From Arenicola marina (taxonomy: Eukaryota; Annelida; Polychaeta; Arenicolidae), in the NCBI GenBank assembly GCA_964019135.1, contig OZ025248.1, positions 76,328,119-76,392,118 on the forward strand: a stretch of DNA of 64,000 nt. The letters are read 5' to 3'. The position numbers and the translations under genes were made by a program. Each line of letters opens with the position of its first letter. The stretch's first letter is position 1. Shown here in pieces: positions 1 to 13,900 of this stretch. The notes under the pieces are model-generated. The model was not told where the DNA came from and made no database searches. It was given only the letters and a program-made list of their open reading frames with translations.

Positions 1-3000
1 TCACCGAGGCGCCAGTGTTTATCACACAGAAACATGGGACGATCATCCTCACCATGGCGCCAGTGTTTATCACACAGAAACATGGAACGATCATCATCAC
101 CGAGGCGCCAGTGTTTATCACACAGAAACATGGGACGATCATCCTCACCATGGCGCCAGTGTTTATCACACAGAAACATGGGACGATCATCCTCACCAAG
201 GCGCCAGTGTTTATCACACAGAAACATGGGACGATCATCATCACCATGGCGCCAGTGTTTATCACACAGAAACATGGGACGATCATCCTCACCATGGCGC
301 CAGTGTCTATCACACAGAAACATGGGACGATCATCATCACCATGGCGCCAGTGTTTATCACACAGAAACATGGAACGATCATCCTCACCAAGGCGCCAGT
401 GTTTATCACACAGAAACATGGGACGATCATCCTCACCAAGGCGCCAGTGTTTATCACACAGAAACATGGAACGATCATCCTCACCATGGCGCCAGTGTTT
501 ATCACACAGAAACATGGAACGATCATCCTCACCAAGGCGCCAGTGTTTATCACACAGAAACATGGGACGATCATCCTCAACATGGCGCCAGTGTCTATCA
601 CACAGAAACATGGAACGATCATCATCACCGAGGCGCCAGTGTTTATCACACAGAAACATGGGATGATCATCCTCACCAAGGCGCCAGTGTTTATCACACA
701 GAAACATGGAACGATCATCCTCACCATGGCGCCAGTGTCTATCACACAGAAACATGGGACGATCATCCTCACCAAGGCGCCAATGTTTATCACACAGAAA
801 CATGGGACGATCATCCTCACCATGGCGCCAGTGTTTATCACACAGAAACATGGGATGATCATCCTCACCAAGGCGCCAGTGTTTATCACACAGAAACATG
901 GGACGATCATCCTCACCAAGGCGCCAGTGTTTATCACACAGAAACATGGGACGATCATCCTCACCAAGGCGCCAGTGTTTATCACACAGAAACATGGGAC
1001 GATCATCCTCACCATGGCGCCAGTGTTTATCACACAGAAACATGGGACGATCATCCTCACCATGGCGCCAGTGTTTATCACAAAGAAACATGGGACGATC
1101 ATCCTCACCATGGCGCCAGTGTTTATCACACAGAAACATGGGACGATCATCCTCACCAAGGCGCCAGTGTTTATCACACAGAAACATGGGACGATCATCC
1201 TCAACATGGCGCCAGTGTTTATCACACAGAAACATGGGACGATCATCCTCACCATGGCGCCAGTGTTTATCACAAAGAAACATGGGACGATCATCCTCAC
1301 CATGGCGCCAGTGTTTATCACACAGAAACATGGGACGATCATCCTCACCAAGGCGCCAGTGTTTATCACACAGAAACATGGGACGATCATCCTCACCAAG
1401 GCGCCAGTGTTTATCACACAGAAACATGGGACGATCATCCTCACCATGGCGCCAGTGTTTATCACACAGAAACATGGGACGATCATCCTCACCATGGCGC
1501 CAGTGTTTATCACACAGAAACATGGGACGATCATCCTCACCATGGCGCCAGTGTTTATCACACAGAAACATGGGACGATCATCCTCACCATGGCGCCAGT
1601 GTTTATCACACAGAAACATGGGACGATCATCCTCGCCAAGGCGCCAGTGTTTATTACACAGAAACATGGGACGATCATCCTCACCAAGGCGCCAGTGTTT
1701 ATCACACAGAAACATGGGACGATCATCCTCACCATGGCGCCAGTGTCTATCACACAGAAACATGGAACGATCATCATCACCGAGGCGCCAGTGTTTATCA
1801 CACAGAAACATGGAACGATCATCCTCACCGTGGCGCCAGTGTCTATCACACAGAAACATGGGACGATCATCCTCACCAAGGCGCCAGTGTTTATCACACA
1901 GAAACATGGGACGATCATCCTCACCATGGCGCCAGTGTTTATCACACAGAAACATGGGACGATCATCCTCACCATGGCGCCAGTGTTTATCACACAGAAA
2001 CATGGGACGATCATCCTCACCATGGCGCCAGTGTTTATCACACAGTAACATGGGACGATCATCCTCAACATGGCGCCAGTGTCTATCACACAGAAACATG
2101 GAACGATCATCATCACCGAGGCGCCAGTGTTTATCACACAGAAACATGGGACGATCATCCTCACCATGGCGCCAGTGTCTATCACACAGAAACATGGAAC
2201 GATCATCATCACCGAGGCGCCAGTGTTTATCACACAGAAACATGGAACGATCATCCTCACCATGGCGCCAGTGTCTATCACACAGAAACATGGGACGATC
2301 ATCCTCACCAAGGCGCCAGTGTTTATCACACAGAAATATGGGACGATCATCATCACCGAGGCGCCAGTGTTTATCACACAGAAACATGGAACGATCATCC
2401 TCACCATGGCGCCAGTGTTTATCACACAGTAACATGGGACGATCATCCTCAACATGGCGCCAGTGTCTATCACACAGAAACATGGAACGATCATCATCAC
2501 CATGGCGCCAGTGTTTATCACACAGAAACATGGGACGATCATCCTCACCAAGGCGCCAGTGTTTATCACACAGAAACATGGGACGATCATCCTCACCATG
2601 GCGCCAGTGTCTATCACACAGAAACATGTAACGATCATCATCACCGAGGCGCCAGTGTTTATCACACAGAAACATGGAACGATCATCATCACCGAGGCGC
2701 CAGTGTTTATCACACAGAAACATGGGACGATCATCCTCACCAAGGCGCCAGTGTTTATCACACAGAAACATGGGACGATCATCCTCACCATGGCGCCAGT
2801 GTCTATCACACAGAAACATGTAACGATCATCATCACCGAGGCGCCAGTGTTTATCACACAGAAACATGGGACGATCATCCTCACCATGGCGCCAGTGTTT
2901 ATCACACAGAAACATGGAACGATCATCCTCAACATGGCGCCAGTGTCTATCACACAGAAACATGGAACGATCATCATCACCGAGGCGCCAGTGTTTATCA

Positions 3001-4966
3001 CACAGAAACATGGGACGATCATCCTCACCAAGGCGCCAGTGTTTATCACACAGAAACATGGGACGATCATCCTCACCATGGCGCCAGTGTTTATGACACA
3101 GAAACATGGGACGATCATCCTCACCATGGCGCCCGTGTCTATCACACAGAAACATGGAACGATCATCCTCACCATGGCGCCAGTGTTTTGTCACACAGAA
3201 ACATGGGACGATCATCCTCACCATGGCGCCAGTGTTTATCACACAGAAACATGGGACGATCATCCTCACCATGGCGCCAGTGTTTATCACACAGAAACAT
3301 GGGACGATCATCCACACCATGGCGCCAGTGTTTATCACACAGAAACATGGGACGCTCATCCTCACCATGGCGCCAGTGTTTATCACACAGAAACATGGAA
3401 CGATCATCCTCACCATGGCGCCAGTGTTTATCACAAAGAAACATGGGACGATCATCCTCACCATGGCGCCAGTGTTTATCACACAGAAACATGGGACGAT
3501 CATCCTCATTATGGCGCCAGTGTTTATCACACAGAAACATGGGACGATCATCCTCACCATGGCGCCAGTGTTTATCACACAGAAACATGGGACGATCATC
3601 CTCTCCAAGGCGCCAGTGTTTATTACACAAAAACATGGGACGATCATCCTCACCATGGCGCCAGTGTTTATCACACAGAAACATGGAACGATCATCCTCA
3701 CCATGGCGCCAGTGTTTATCACACAGAAACATGGGACGATCATCCTCACCATGGCGCCAGTGTTTATCACACAGAAACTTGGGACGATCATCCTCACCAA
3801 GGCGCCAGTGCTTATGACACAGAAACATGGGATGATCATCCTCACCAAGGCGCCAGTGTTTATCACACAGAAACATGGGACGATCATCCTCACCAAGGCG
3901 CCAGTGTTTATCACACAGAAACATGGGACGATCATCCTCACCATGGCGCCAGTGTTTATCACACAGAAACATGGGACGATCATCCTCAACATGGCGCCAG
4001 TGTGTATCACACAGAAACATGGGACGATCATCCTCACCATGGCGCCAGTGTCTATCACACAGAAACATGGGACGATCATCCTCACCAAGGCGCCAGTGTT
4101 TATCACACAGAAACATGGGACGATCATCCTCACCATGGCGCCAGTGTTTATCACACAGAAACATGGGACGATCATCCTCACCATGTCGCCAGTGTCTATC
4201 ACACAGAAATATGGGACGATCATCCTCACCAAGGCGCCTGTGTTTATCACACAGAAACATGGGACGATCATCCTCACCATGGCGCCAGTGTTTATCACAC
4301 AGAAACATGGGACGATCATCCTCACCATGGCGCCAGTGTTTATCACACAGAAACATGGGACGATCATCCTCAACATGGCGCCAGTGTTTATCACACAGAA
4401 ACATGGGACGATCATCCTCAACATGGCGCCAGTGTTTATCACACAGAAACATGGGACGATCATCCTGAACATGGCGCCAGTGTTTATCACACAGAAACAT
4501 GGAACGATCATCCTCAACATGGCGCCAGTGTTTATCACACAGAAACATGGGACGATCATCCTCAACATGGCGCCAGTGTTTATCACACAGAAACATGGGA
4601 CGATCATCCTCAACATGGCGCCAGTGTTTATCACACAGAAACATGGGACGATCATCCTCACCATGGCGCCAGTGTTTATCACACAGAAACATGGGACGAT
4701 CATCCTCACCATGGCGCCAGTGTTTATCACACAGAAACATGGGACGATCATCCTCACCAAGACGCCAGTGTTTATCACACAGAAACATGGGACGATCATC
4801 CTCACCAAGGCGCCATTGTTTATCACACCGAAACATGGAACGATCATCCTCACCATGGCGCCAGTGTTTATCACACAGAAACATGGGACGATCATCCTCA
4901 CCAAGACGCCAGTGTTTATCACACAGAAACATGGGACGATCATCCTCACCAAGGCGCCAGTGTTTA
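1..4966. repeat. Minisatellite, 48-bp unit, about 103 copies
   Basis: The unit contains GGCGCCAGTGTTTATCACAC, then AGAAACATGGGACGATCATC and CTCACCAT. The period of 48 bp was read from the spacing of GGCGCC (KasI/NarI) motifs. Because 48 is divisible by three, several frames on both strands stay open and spell 16-residue peptides (APVFITQKHGTIILTM and others). Variation is mostly at CCAAGG/CCATGG/CCGAGG and GGGACG/GGAACG. A one-base shift occurs near 3188 (GTGTTTTGTCACAC). The array runs off the left edge of the window. I see no sign that it is translated. Confidence 0.97.
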
Positions 4967-5386
4967 TTATTATTTTCCCACCCTCTCAACAACTAGTGAA
5001 GAAGTAAATATGTATTGCATTTAAACACCACACCGTAGAGCATGTCGGAACTATGACTTCTTCAAAGTAGATTATAAGTCGGACCTATGTCATGGCATCA
5101 CGAATAAATTAAATGGGTGATACGTCGAATGTATTAACTAACAGGGTGGTGACATGGCGAAACTATTACGTCACGATTAAATAACAGGGTGACAAAGCGT
5201 GTTGAGCCTCACAAAATGCTGAGATCCCCCCGCCCCCCGCCACCCCGCTAACAAGAGTAATACGCCACGGATCCAATAAACCACAACCATCGACAGTTAC
5301 AAGCAAAACTCTACTAAAGTACGATAAATGTAAGCTATGGCAGAATGGCACTCCAAGGCGAGCCCAGCTCGGGGACAGCTCTTAAC
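4967..5386. other. Unique sequence between arrays
   Basis: About 420 bases of ordinary, AT-richer sequence with a short C-rich run near 5228. I see no exon, RNA gene or repeat in it. It is presumably intronic to USP47 or 3' flank. Confidence 0.6.
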
Positions 5387-6824
5387 CGCCAGGGCCAGGG
5401 CCAACCTTACACCGCCAGGGCCAAGGCCGCCCTTACACCGCCAGGGCCAGGGCCGCCCTTACACCGCCAGGGCCAGGGCCGCCCTTACACCGCCAGGGCA
5501 AAGGCCGCCCTTACACCGGCGGTACACCGCCAGGCCCAGGGCCGCCCTTACACCGGCCGTACACCGCCAGGGCCGCCCTTACACCGCCAGGGCCAGGGCC
5601 GCCCATACACCGCAAAGGCCAAGGCCGCCCTTACACCGGCGGTACACAGCCAGGGCCACCCTAACACCGGCCGTACACCGCCAGGGCCGCTCTGACACCG
5701 GGCGTACACCGCCAGGGCCGCCCTTACACCGACAGGGCCGCCCATACACCGGCCGTACACCGCCAGGGCCGCCCTTACACCGGCCGTACACTGCCAGGGC
5801 CGCCCTTACATCGGCCGTACACCGCCAGGGCCGCCCTTACACCGCCAGGGCTGCCCTTACACCGACAGGGCCGCCCATACATCGGCCGTACACCGCCAGG
5901 CCGCCCTTACACCGCCAGGGTCAGAGCCGCCCTTACACCGCCAAGGCCAAGGCCGCCCTTACACCGCTCGTACACCGCCAGGGCCGCCCATACACCGGCC
6001 GTACACCGCCAGGGCCGCCCTTACACCGCCAGGGCCAGGGCCGCCCTTACACCAGGGCCAGGGCCGCCCTTACACCGGCGGTACACCGCCAGGTCCAGGG
6101 CCGCCCTTACACCGGCGGTACACCGCCAGGGCCAGGGCCGCACTTACACCGCCAGGGCCGCCCTTACACCGACAGGGCCGCCCTACAACGCCAGGGCCAG
6201 AGCCGCCCTTACACCGGCGGTACACCGCCAGGGCCGCCCTTACACCGGCGGTACAGCGCCAGGGCCGCACTTACACCGCCAGGGCCGCCCTTACACCGGC
6301 CGATCACCGCCAGGGCCAGGGCCGCCCTTGCACCAGCGGTATACCGCCAGGTCCAGGGCCGCCCCTACACCGCCAGGGCCGCACTTACACCGCCAGGGCC
6401 GCCCTAACACCGGCCATACACCGCCAGAGCCGCCCTTACACCGCCAGGGCCAGGGCCGCCCTTACACTGCCCTCACACCGCCAGAGCCAGGGCCACCCTT
6501 AGACCGCCCGTACACCGCCAGGGCCAGGGCCGCCCTTACACCGGCCATACACCGCCAGGGCCAGGGCCGCCTTACACCGCCCTACACCTCCAGGGCCAGA
6601 GCCGCTCTTACACCGCCCGTACACAGCCAGGGCCAGGGCCGCCCTTACACCGCCAGGGCCAGAGCCGCCCTTACTCCGCCCGTACACCGCCAGGGCCAGG
6701 GCCGCCTTTACACCGGCCATACACCGCCAGAGCCGCCTTTACACCGCCAGGGCGAGGGGCCGCCCTTAAACAGCCCGTACACCGCCAGGGCCGCCCTTAC
6801 ACCGCCAGGGCCAGGGTTATGGCC
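5387..6824. repeat. GC-rich minisatellite, variable 20-27-bp units
   Basis: Blocks of CCGCCAGGGCCAGGGCCGCC and CTTACA alternate with CCGGCGGTACACCGCCAGGG and CCGGCCGTACACCGCC. Unit length changes by adding or dropping a GGCCAG block, so the period is not fixed. The GGCGGTACACCGCC stretch is a near-palindrome. The array ends about 75 bp from the donor of USP47 exon D. Confidence 0.93.
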
Positions 6825-6899
6825 AGGGTTAGGGCCTGCCGGCCATTGTCAACAATAAGGCAATAAGGCAATGAGACCGAGGCAATGAGACCGACAGAC

Positions 6900-6983
6900 C
6901 TTGCTGTCGTCACTGTAGGCAGTCAGGTTCTCCGACAGCTTGGTGATCTCCATTTCCTGGCTACTGCTGTAGACGCGGTACAT
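6900..6983 (-). CDS. USP47: USP47 exon D (ubiquitin-like repeat, YRVYSSSQEME)
   Basis: This exon is 84 nt, 28 codons, phase 0 at both ends. The acceptor is TACCCTTCAG and the donor AGCAAG | GTCTGT. The peptide begins MYRVYSSSQEMEITKLSEN and ends AYSDDSK. Vertebrate USP47 has a 28-residue segment directly after the exon-C region with the same layout: (V/I)FRVY, SNQE, a LxE turn, and a final SDD(N/S)K. The length match is exact. The next exon should start with an ITIRLGRAL-like stretch; it is not visible in 1-6899. The donor is followed by short imperfect duplications (GGTCTCATTGCCT twice). Confidence 0.93.
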
Positions 6984-7378
6984 CTGAAGGGTAACGGGGA
7001 GGGGGACATAAAATAAGGGTTAATACAACAGTAGGGGGTGCCTGCTCTCTAGAAGGGTTGGGTAGGGGGCGGCAGGCGTTATTTACAAAGGAACATTGAT
7101 TGATAATAGGGTTGTCATAAACATCGGATCACCAGACCTTCGCCACCCCCTCGCCCACCCTGCTAGTCTGCTCTTCTCATATTCAGGTTGAAACCCAAAA
7201 ACGTTGGAATTTCTTGTCGCTTGTTTTCGACACAGCACGGGAAATTAAAAAACCACACCAACGCCGCATGTCTCTTTACTGTCACCTACACACGTTAAAC
7301 AAAAACAGGTCTGAACGACGGAAATGGAGCTCAGACACAAAGTCGGCGGCCTAGCATGAATGTACGGCGCCAGGGCCG
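6984..7378. other. Unique 5' part of the 11-kb USP47 intron
   Basis: About 395 bases between the acceptor of exon D and the 62-bp array. It contains ordinary mixed sequence and no recognised element. Confidence 0.6.
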
Positions 7379-10300
7379 GCAACCTTACAACCCACACCAC
7401 ACCGCATCAAACTACACTCCCATTCCATAACACGGGGTCAGTAACCTCACAACCCACACCACACCACATCTAACTACACTTCCATTCCATAACACGGGGT
7501 CAGTAACCTCACAACCCACACCACACCACATCTAACTACACTTCCATTCCATAACACGGGGTCAGTAACCTCACAACCCACACCACACCACATCTAACTA
7601 CACTTCCATTCCATAACACGGGGTCAGTAACCTCACAACCCACACCACACCACATCTAACTACACTCCCATTCCATAACACGGGGTCAGTAACCTCACAA
7701 CCCACACCACACCACATCTAACTACACTTCCATTCCATAACACGGGGTCAGTAACCTCACAACCCACACCACACCACATCTAACTACACTTCCATTCCAT
7801 AACACGGGGTCAGTAACCTCACAACCCACACCACACCACATCTAACTACACTTCCATTCCATAACACGGGGTCAGTAACCTCACAACCCACACCACACCA
7901 CATCTAACTACACTCCCATTCCATAACACGGGGTCATTAACCTCACAACCCACACCACACCACTTCAAATTACACTCCCATTCCATAACAGGGGGGTCAG
8001 TAACCTCACAACCCACACCACACCACATCTAACTACACTCCCATTCCATAACACGGGGTCAGTAACCTCACAACCCACACCACACCACATCTAACTACAC
8101 TTCCGTTCCATAACGCGGGGTCAGTAACCTCACAACCCACACCACATCACATCCAACTACACTCCCATTCCATAACACGGGGTCAGTAACCTCACAACCC
8201 ACACCACACCACATCTAACTACACTTCCATTCCATAACACGGGTTCAGTAACCTCACAACCCACACCACACCACATCTAACTACACTCCCATTCCATAAC
8301 ACGGGGTCAGTAACCTCACAACCCACACCACACCACATCTAACTACACTCCCATTCCATAACACGGGGTCATTAACCTCACAACCCACACCACACCACAT
8401 CTAACTACACTTCCATTCCATAACAGGGGGTCAGTAACCTTACAACCCACACCACACCACTTCAAACTACACTCCCATTCCATAACACGGGGTCAGTAAC
8501 CTCACAACCCACACCACACCACATCTAACTACACTCCCATTCCATAACACGGGGTCAGTAACCTCACAACCCACACCACACCACATCTAACTACACTTCC
8601 ATTCCATAACACGGGGTCAGTAACCTCACAACCCACACCACACCACATCTAACTACACTCCCATTCCATAACACGGGGTCAGTAACCTCACAACCCACAC
8701 CACACCACATCTAACTACACTCCCATTCCATAACACGGGGTCAGTAACCTCACAACCCACACCACACCACATCTAACTACACTTCCATTCCATAACACGG
8801 GGTCAGTAACCTCACAACCCACACCACACCACATCTAACTACACTTCCATTCCATAACACGGGGTCAGTAACCTCACAACCCACACCACACCACTTCAAA
8901 CTACACTCCCATTCCATAACACGGGGTCAGAAACCTCACAACCCACACCACACCACATCTAACTACACTCCCATTCCATAACACGGGGTCAGAAACCTCA
9001 CAACCCACACCACACCACATCTAACTACACTTCCATTCCATAACACGGGGTCAGTAACCTCACAACCCACACCACACCACATCTAACTACACTCCCATTC
9101 CATAACACGGCGTCAGTAACCTCACAGCCCACACCACACCACATCTAACTACACTTCCATTCCATAACACGGGGTCAGTAACCTCACAACTCACACCACA
9201 TCACATCTAACTACACTCCCTATCCATAACACGGGGTCAGTCACCTCACAACCCACACCACACCACATCTAACTACACTCCCATTCCATAACACGGGGTC
9301 AGTAACCTCACAACCCACACCACACCACATCTAACTACACTTCCATTCCATAACACGGGGTCAGTAACCTTACAACCCACACCACACCACTTCAAACTAC
9401 ACTCCCATTCCATAACACGGGGTCAGTAACGTCACAACCCACACCACACCACATCTAACTACACTCCCATTCCATAACACGGGGTCAGTAACCTCACAAC
9501 CCACACCACACCACATCAAACTACACTCCCATTCCATAACACGGGTTCAGTAACCTCACAACCCACACCACACCACATCTAACTACACTTCTATTCCATA
9601 ACACGGGGTCAGTAACCACACAACCCACACCACACCACATCTAACTACACTCCCATTCCATAACACGGGGTCAGTAACCTCACAACCCACACCACACCAC
9701 ATCTAACTACACTCCCATTCCATAACACGGGGTCAGTAACCTCACAACCCACACCACACCACATCTAACTACACTTCCATTCCATAACACGGGGTCAGTA
9801 ACCTCACAACCCACACCACACCACATCTAACTACACTCCCATTCCATAACACGGGGTCAGTAACCTCACAACCCACACCACATCACATCTAACTACACTC
9901 CCATTCCATAACACGGGGTCAGTAACCTCACAACCCACACCACACCACATCTAACTACACTTCCATTCCATAACACGGGGTCAGTAACCTCACAACCCAC
10001 ACCACACCACATCTAACTACACTCCCATTCCATAACACGGGGTCAGTAACCTCACAACCCACACCACATCACATCTAACTACACTCCCATTCCATAACAC
10101 GGGGTCAGTAACCTCACAACCCACACCACACCACATCTAACTACACTCCCATTCCATAACACGGGGTCAGTAACCTCACAACCCACACCACACCACATCT
10201 AACTACACTCCCATTCCATAACACGGTGTCACTAACCTTATAACCCACACCACACCACTTCAAACTACACTCCCATTCCATAACACGGGGTCAGTAACCT

Positions 10301-10968
10301 CACAACCCACACCACACCACATCTAACTACACTTCCATTCCATAACACGGGGTCATTAACCTCACAACCCACACCACACCACATCTAACTACACTTCCAT
10401 TCCATAACACGGGGTCAGTAACCTCACAACCCACACCACACCACATCTAACTACACTCCCATTCCACAACACGGGGTCATTAACCTCACAACCCACACCA
10501 CACCACATCTAACCACACTTCCATTCCATAACAGGGAGTCAGTAACCTCACAACCCACACCACACCACATCTAACCACACTCCCATTCCATAACAGGGAG
10601 TCAGTAACCTTACAACCCACACCACACCACTTCAAACTACACTCCCATTCCATAACACGGGGTCAGTAACCTCACAACCCACACCACACCACATCTAACT
10701 ACACTTCCATTCCATAACACGGGGTCAGTAACCTCACAACCCACACCACACCACATCTAACTACACTCCCATTCCATAACACGGGGTCAGTAACCTCACA
10801 ACCCACACCACACCACATCTAACTACACTTCCATTCCATAACACGGGGTCAGTAACCTCACAACCCACACCACACCACATCTAACTACATTTTCATTCCT
10901 TAACACGGGGTCAGTAACCTCACAACCCACACCACACCACTTCAAACTACACTCCCATTCCATTCCAC
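7379..10968. repeat. Minisatellite, 62-bp unit, about 58 copies
   Basis: The unit contains ACACGGGGTCAGTAACCTCA, CAACCCACACCACACCACAT and CTAACTACACTTCCATTCCA. Successive CACGGGGTCA starts at 7431, 7493 and 7555 give the 62-bp period. The main variants are TTCCATT/CCCATT and ACATCTAACT/ACTTCAAACT. The two forms are interspersed, which suggests higher-order structure. The 62-bp period is not divisible by three, and accordingly no long open frame spans it. Confidence 0.96.
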
Positions 10969-13900
10969 CTCACGTCATACTGGGCCCTGTCAATCCACCT
11001 CACGTCATACTGGGCCCTGTCAAACCACCTCACGTCATACTGAGCCCTGTCAAACCACATCACGTCATACTGGGCCCTGTCAAACCACCTCATGTCATAC
11101 TGGGCCCTGTCAAACCACCTCACGTCATACTGGGCCCTGCAAAACCACCTCACGTCATACTGGGCCCTGTCAAACCACCTCACGTCATACTGGGCCCTGT
11201 CAAACCACATCACGTCATACTGGGCCCCGTCAAACCACATCACGTCATACTGGGCCCTGTCAAACCACCTCATGTCATACTGGGCCCTGCCAAACCACCT
11301 CATGTCATACTGGGCCCTGTCAAACCACCTCACGTCATACTGGGCCCTGTCAAACCACCTCACGTCATACTGGGCCCTGCCAAACCACCTCACGTCATAC
11401 TGGGCCCTGTCAAACCACATCACGTCATACTGGGCCCTGTCAAACCACCTCATGTCATACTGGGCCCTGTCAAACCACCTCACGTCATACTGGGCCCTGC
11501 AAAACCACCTCACGTCATACTGGGCCCTGTCAAACCACCTCACGTCATACTGGGCCCTGTCAAACCACATCACGTCATACTGGGCCCCGTCAAACCACAT
11601 CACGTCATACTGGGCCCTGCCAAACCACCTCACGTCATACTGGGCCCTGCCAAACCACCTCATGTCATACTGGGCCCTGTCAAACCACCTCACGTCATAC
11701 TGGGCCCTGTCAAACCACCTCACGTCATACTGGGCCCTGCCAAACCACCTCACGTCATACTGGGCCCTGTCAAACCACATCACGTCATACTGGGCCCCGT
11801 CAAACCACATGACGTCACACTGGGCCCTGCCAAACCACCTCACGTCATACTGGGCGCCGTCAAACCACCTCACGTCATACTGGGCCCCGTCAAACCACCT
11901 CACGTCATACTGGACCCTGTCAGACCACATCACGTCATACTGGGCCCTGCCAAACCACATGACGTCACACTGGGCCCTGTCAAACCACCTCACGCCATAC
12001 TGGGCCCTGTCAAACCACATGACGTCACACTGGGCCCTGTCAAACACCTCACGTCATACTGGGCCCTGCCAAACCACCTCACGTCAAACTGGGCACTGTC
12101 AAACCACCTCACGTCATACTGGGCACTGTCAAACCACCTCATGTCATACTGGGCACTGTCAAACCACCTCACGTCATACTGGGCCCTGTCAAACCACCTC
12201 ACGTCATACTGGGCCCTGTCAAACCACCTCACGTCATACTGGACCCTGCCAAACCCACCTCACGTCATACTGGGCCCTGTCAAACCACATGACGTCATAC
12301 TGGGCCCTGCCAAACGACCTCACGTCATACTGGGCCCCGTCAAACCACCTCACGTTATACTGGGCCCTGCCAAGCCACCTCACGTCATACTGGGCCCTGT
12401 CAAACCACCTCACGTCACACTGGGCCCTGTCAAACCACCTCACGTCATACTGGGCCCTGTCAAACCACATCACGTCATACTGGGCCCCGTCAAACCACGT
12501 GACGTCACACTGGGCCCTGCCAAACCAATTCACGTCATACTGGGCGCCGTCAAACCACCTCACGTCATACTGGGCCCCGTCAAACCACCTCACGTCATAC
12601 TGGGCCCTGTCAAACCACATCACGTCATACTGGGCAGTGCCAAACCACATGACGTCACACTGGGCCCTGTCAAACCACCTCACGCCATACTGGGCCCTGT
12701 CAAACCACATGACGTCACACTGGGCCCTGTCAAACCACATGACGTCACACTGGGCCCTGTCAAACCACCTCACGTCATACTGGGCCCTGTCAAACCACCT
12801 CACGTCATACTGGGCCCCGTCAAACAACCTCACGTCATACTGAGCCCCGTCAAACACCTCACGTCATACTGGGCCCTGTCAAACCACCTCACGTCATACT
12901 GGGCCCTGTCAAACCAGCTCACGTCATACTGAACCCCGTCAAACCACCTCACGTCATACTGGGCACTGTCAAACCACCTCACGTCATACTGAGCCCCGTC
13001 AAACACCTCAAGTCATACTGGGCCCTGTCAAACCACCTCACGTCATACTGGGCCCTGCCAAACCACCTCACGTCAAACTGGGCACTGTCAAACCACCTCA
13101 CGTCATACTGGGCACTGTCAAACCACCTCACGTCATACTGGGCACTGTCAAACCACCTCACGTCATACTGGGCCCTGCCAAACCACCTCACGTCATACTG
13201 GGCCCTGTCAAACCACCTCACGTCATACTGGGCCCTGTCAAACCATCTCACGTCATACTGGGCCCTGTCAAACCACATGACGTCACACTGGGCCCTGCCA
13301 AACCACCTCACGTCATACTGGGCCCTGCCAAACCACCTCACGTCATACTGGGCACTGTCAAACCACCTCACGTCATACTGGGCCCTGCCAAACCACCTCA
13401 CGTCATACTGGGCCCTGTCAAACCACCTTACGTCATACTGAGCACTGTCAAACCACCTCACGTCATACTGGGCCCTGCCAAACCACCTCACGTCATACTG
13501 GGCCCTGTCAAACCACATGACGTCATACTGGGCCCTGCCAAACCACCTCACGTCATACTGGGCCCTGTCAATCCACATGACGTCATACTGGGCCCTGTCA
13601 AACCATCTCACGTCATACTGGGCCCTGTCAAACCACATGACGTCACACTGGGCCCTGCCAAACCACCTCACGTCATACTGGGCCCTGTCAAACCAACCCA
13701 CGTCATACTGGGCCCTGTCAAACCAGATCACGTCATACTGGGCCCCGTCAAACCACATGACGTCACACTGGGCCCTGCCAAACCACCTCACGTCATACTG
13801 GGCCCCGTCAAACCACATGACGTCACACTGGGCCCTGTCAAACCACCTCACGTCATACTGGGCCCCGTCAAACCACCTCATCGTCATACTGGGCCCTGTC

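Noticed and set aside
1..4966. CRISPR-like array of direct repeats
   Set aside because: There are no unique spacers: the whole 48-bp unit repeats head to tail, and the host is a eukaryote.
15..5024. Long open frames spelling APVFITQKHGTIILTM-type proteins
   Set aside because: They follow from a 48-bp period without stops; other frames and the minus strand are equally open, there is no start or splice context, and the peptides have no known fold.
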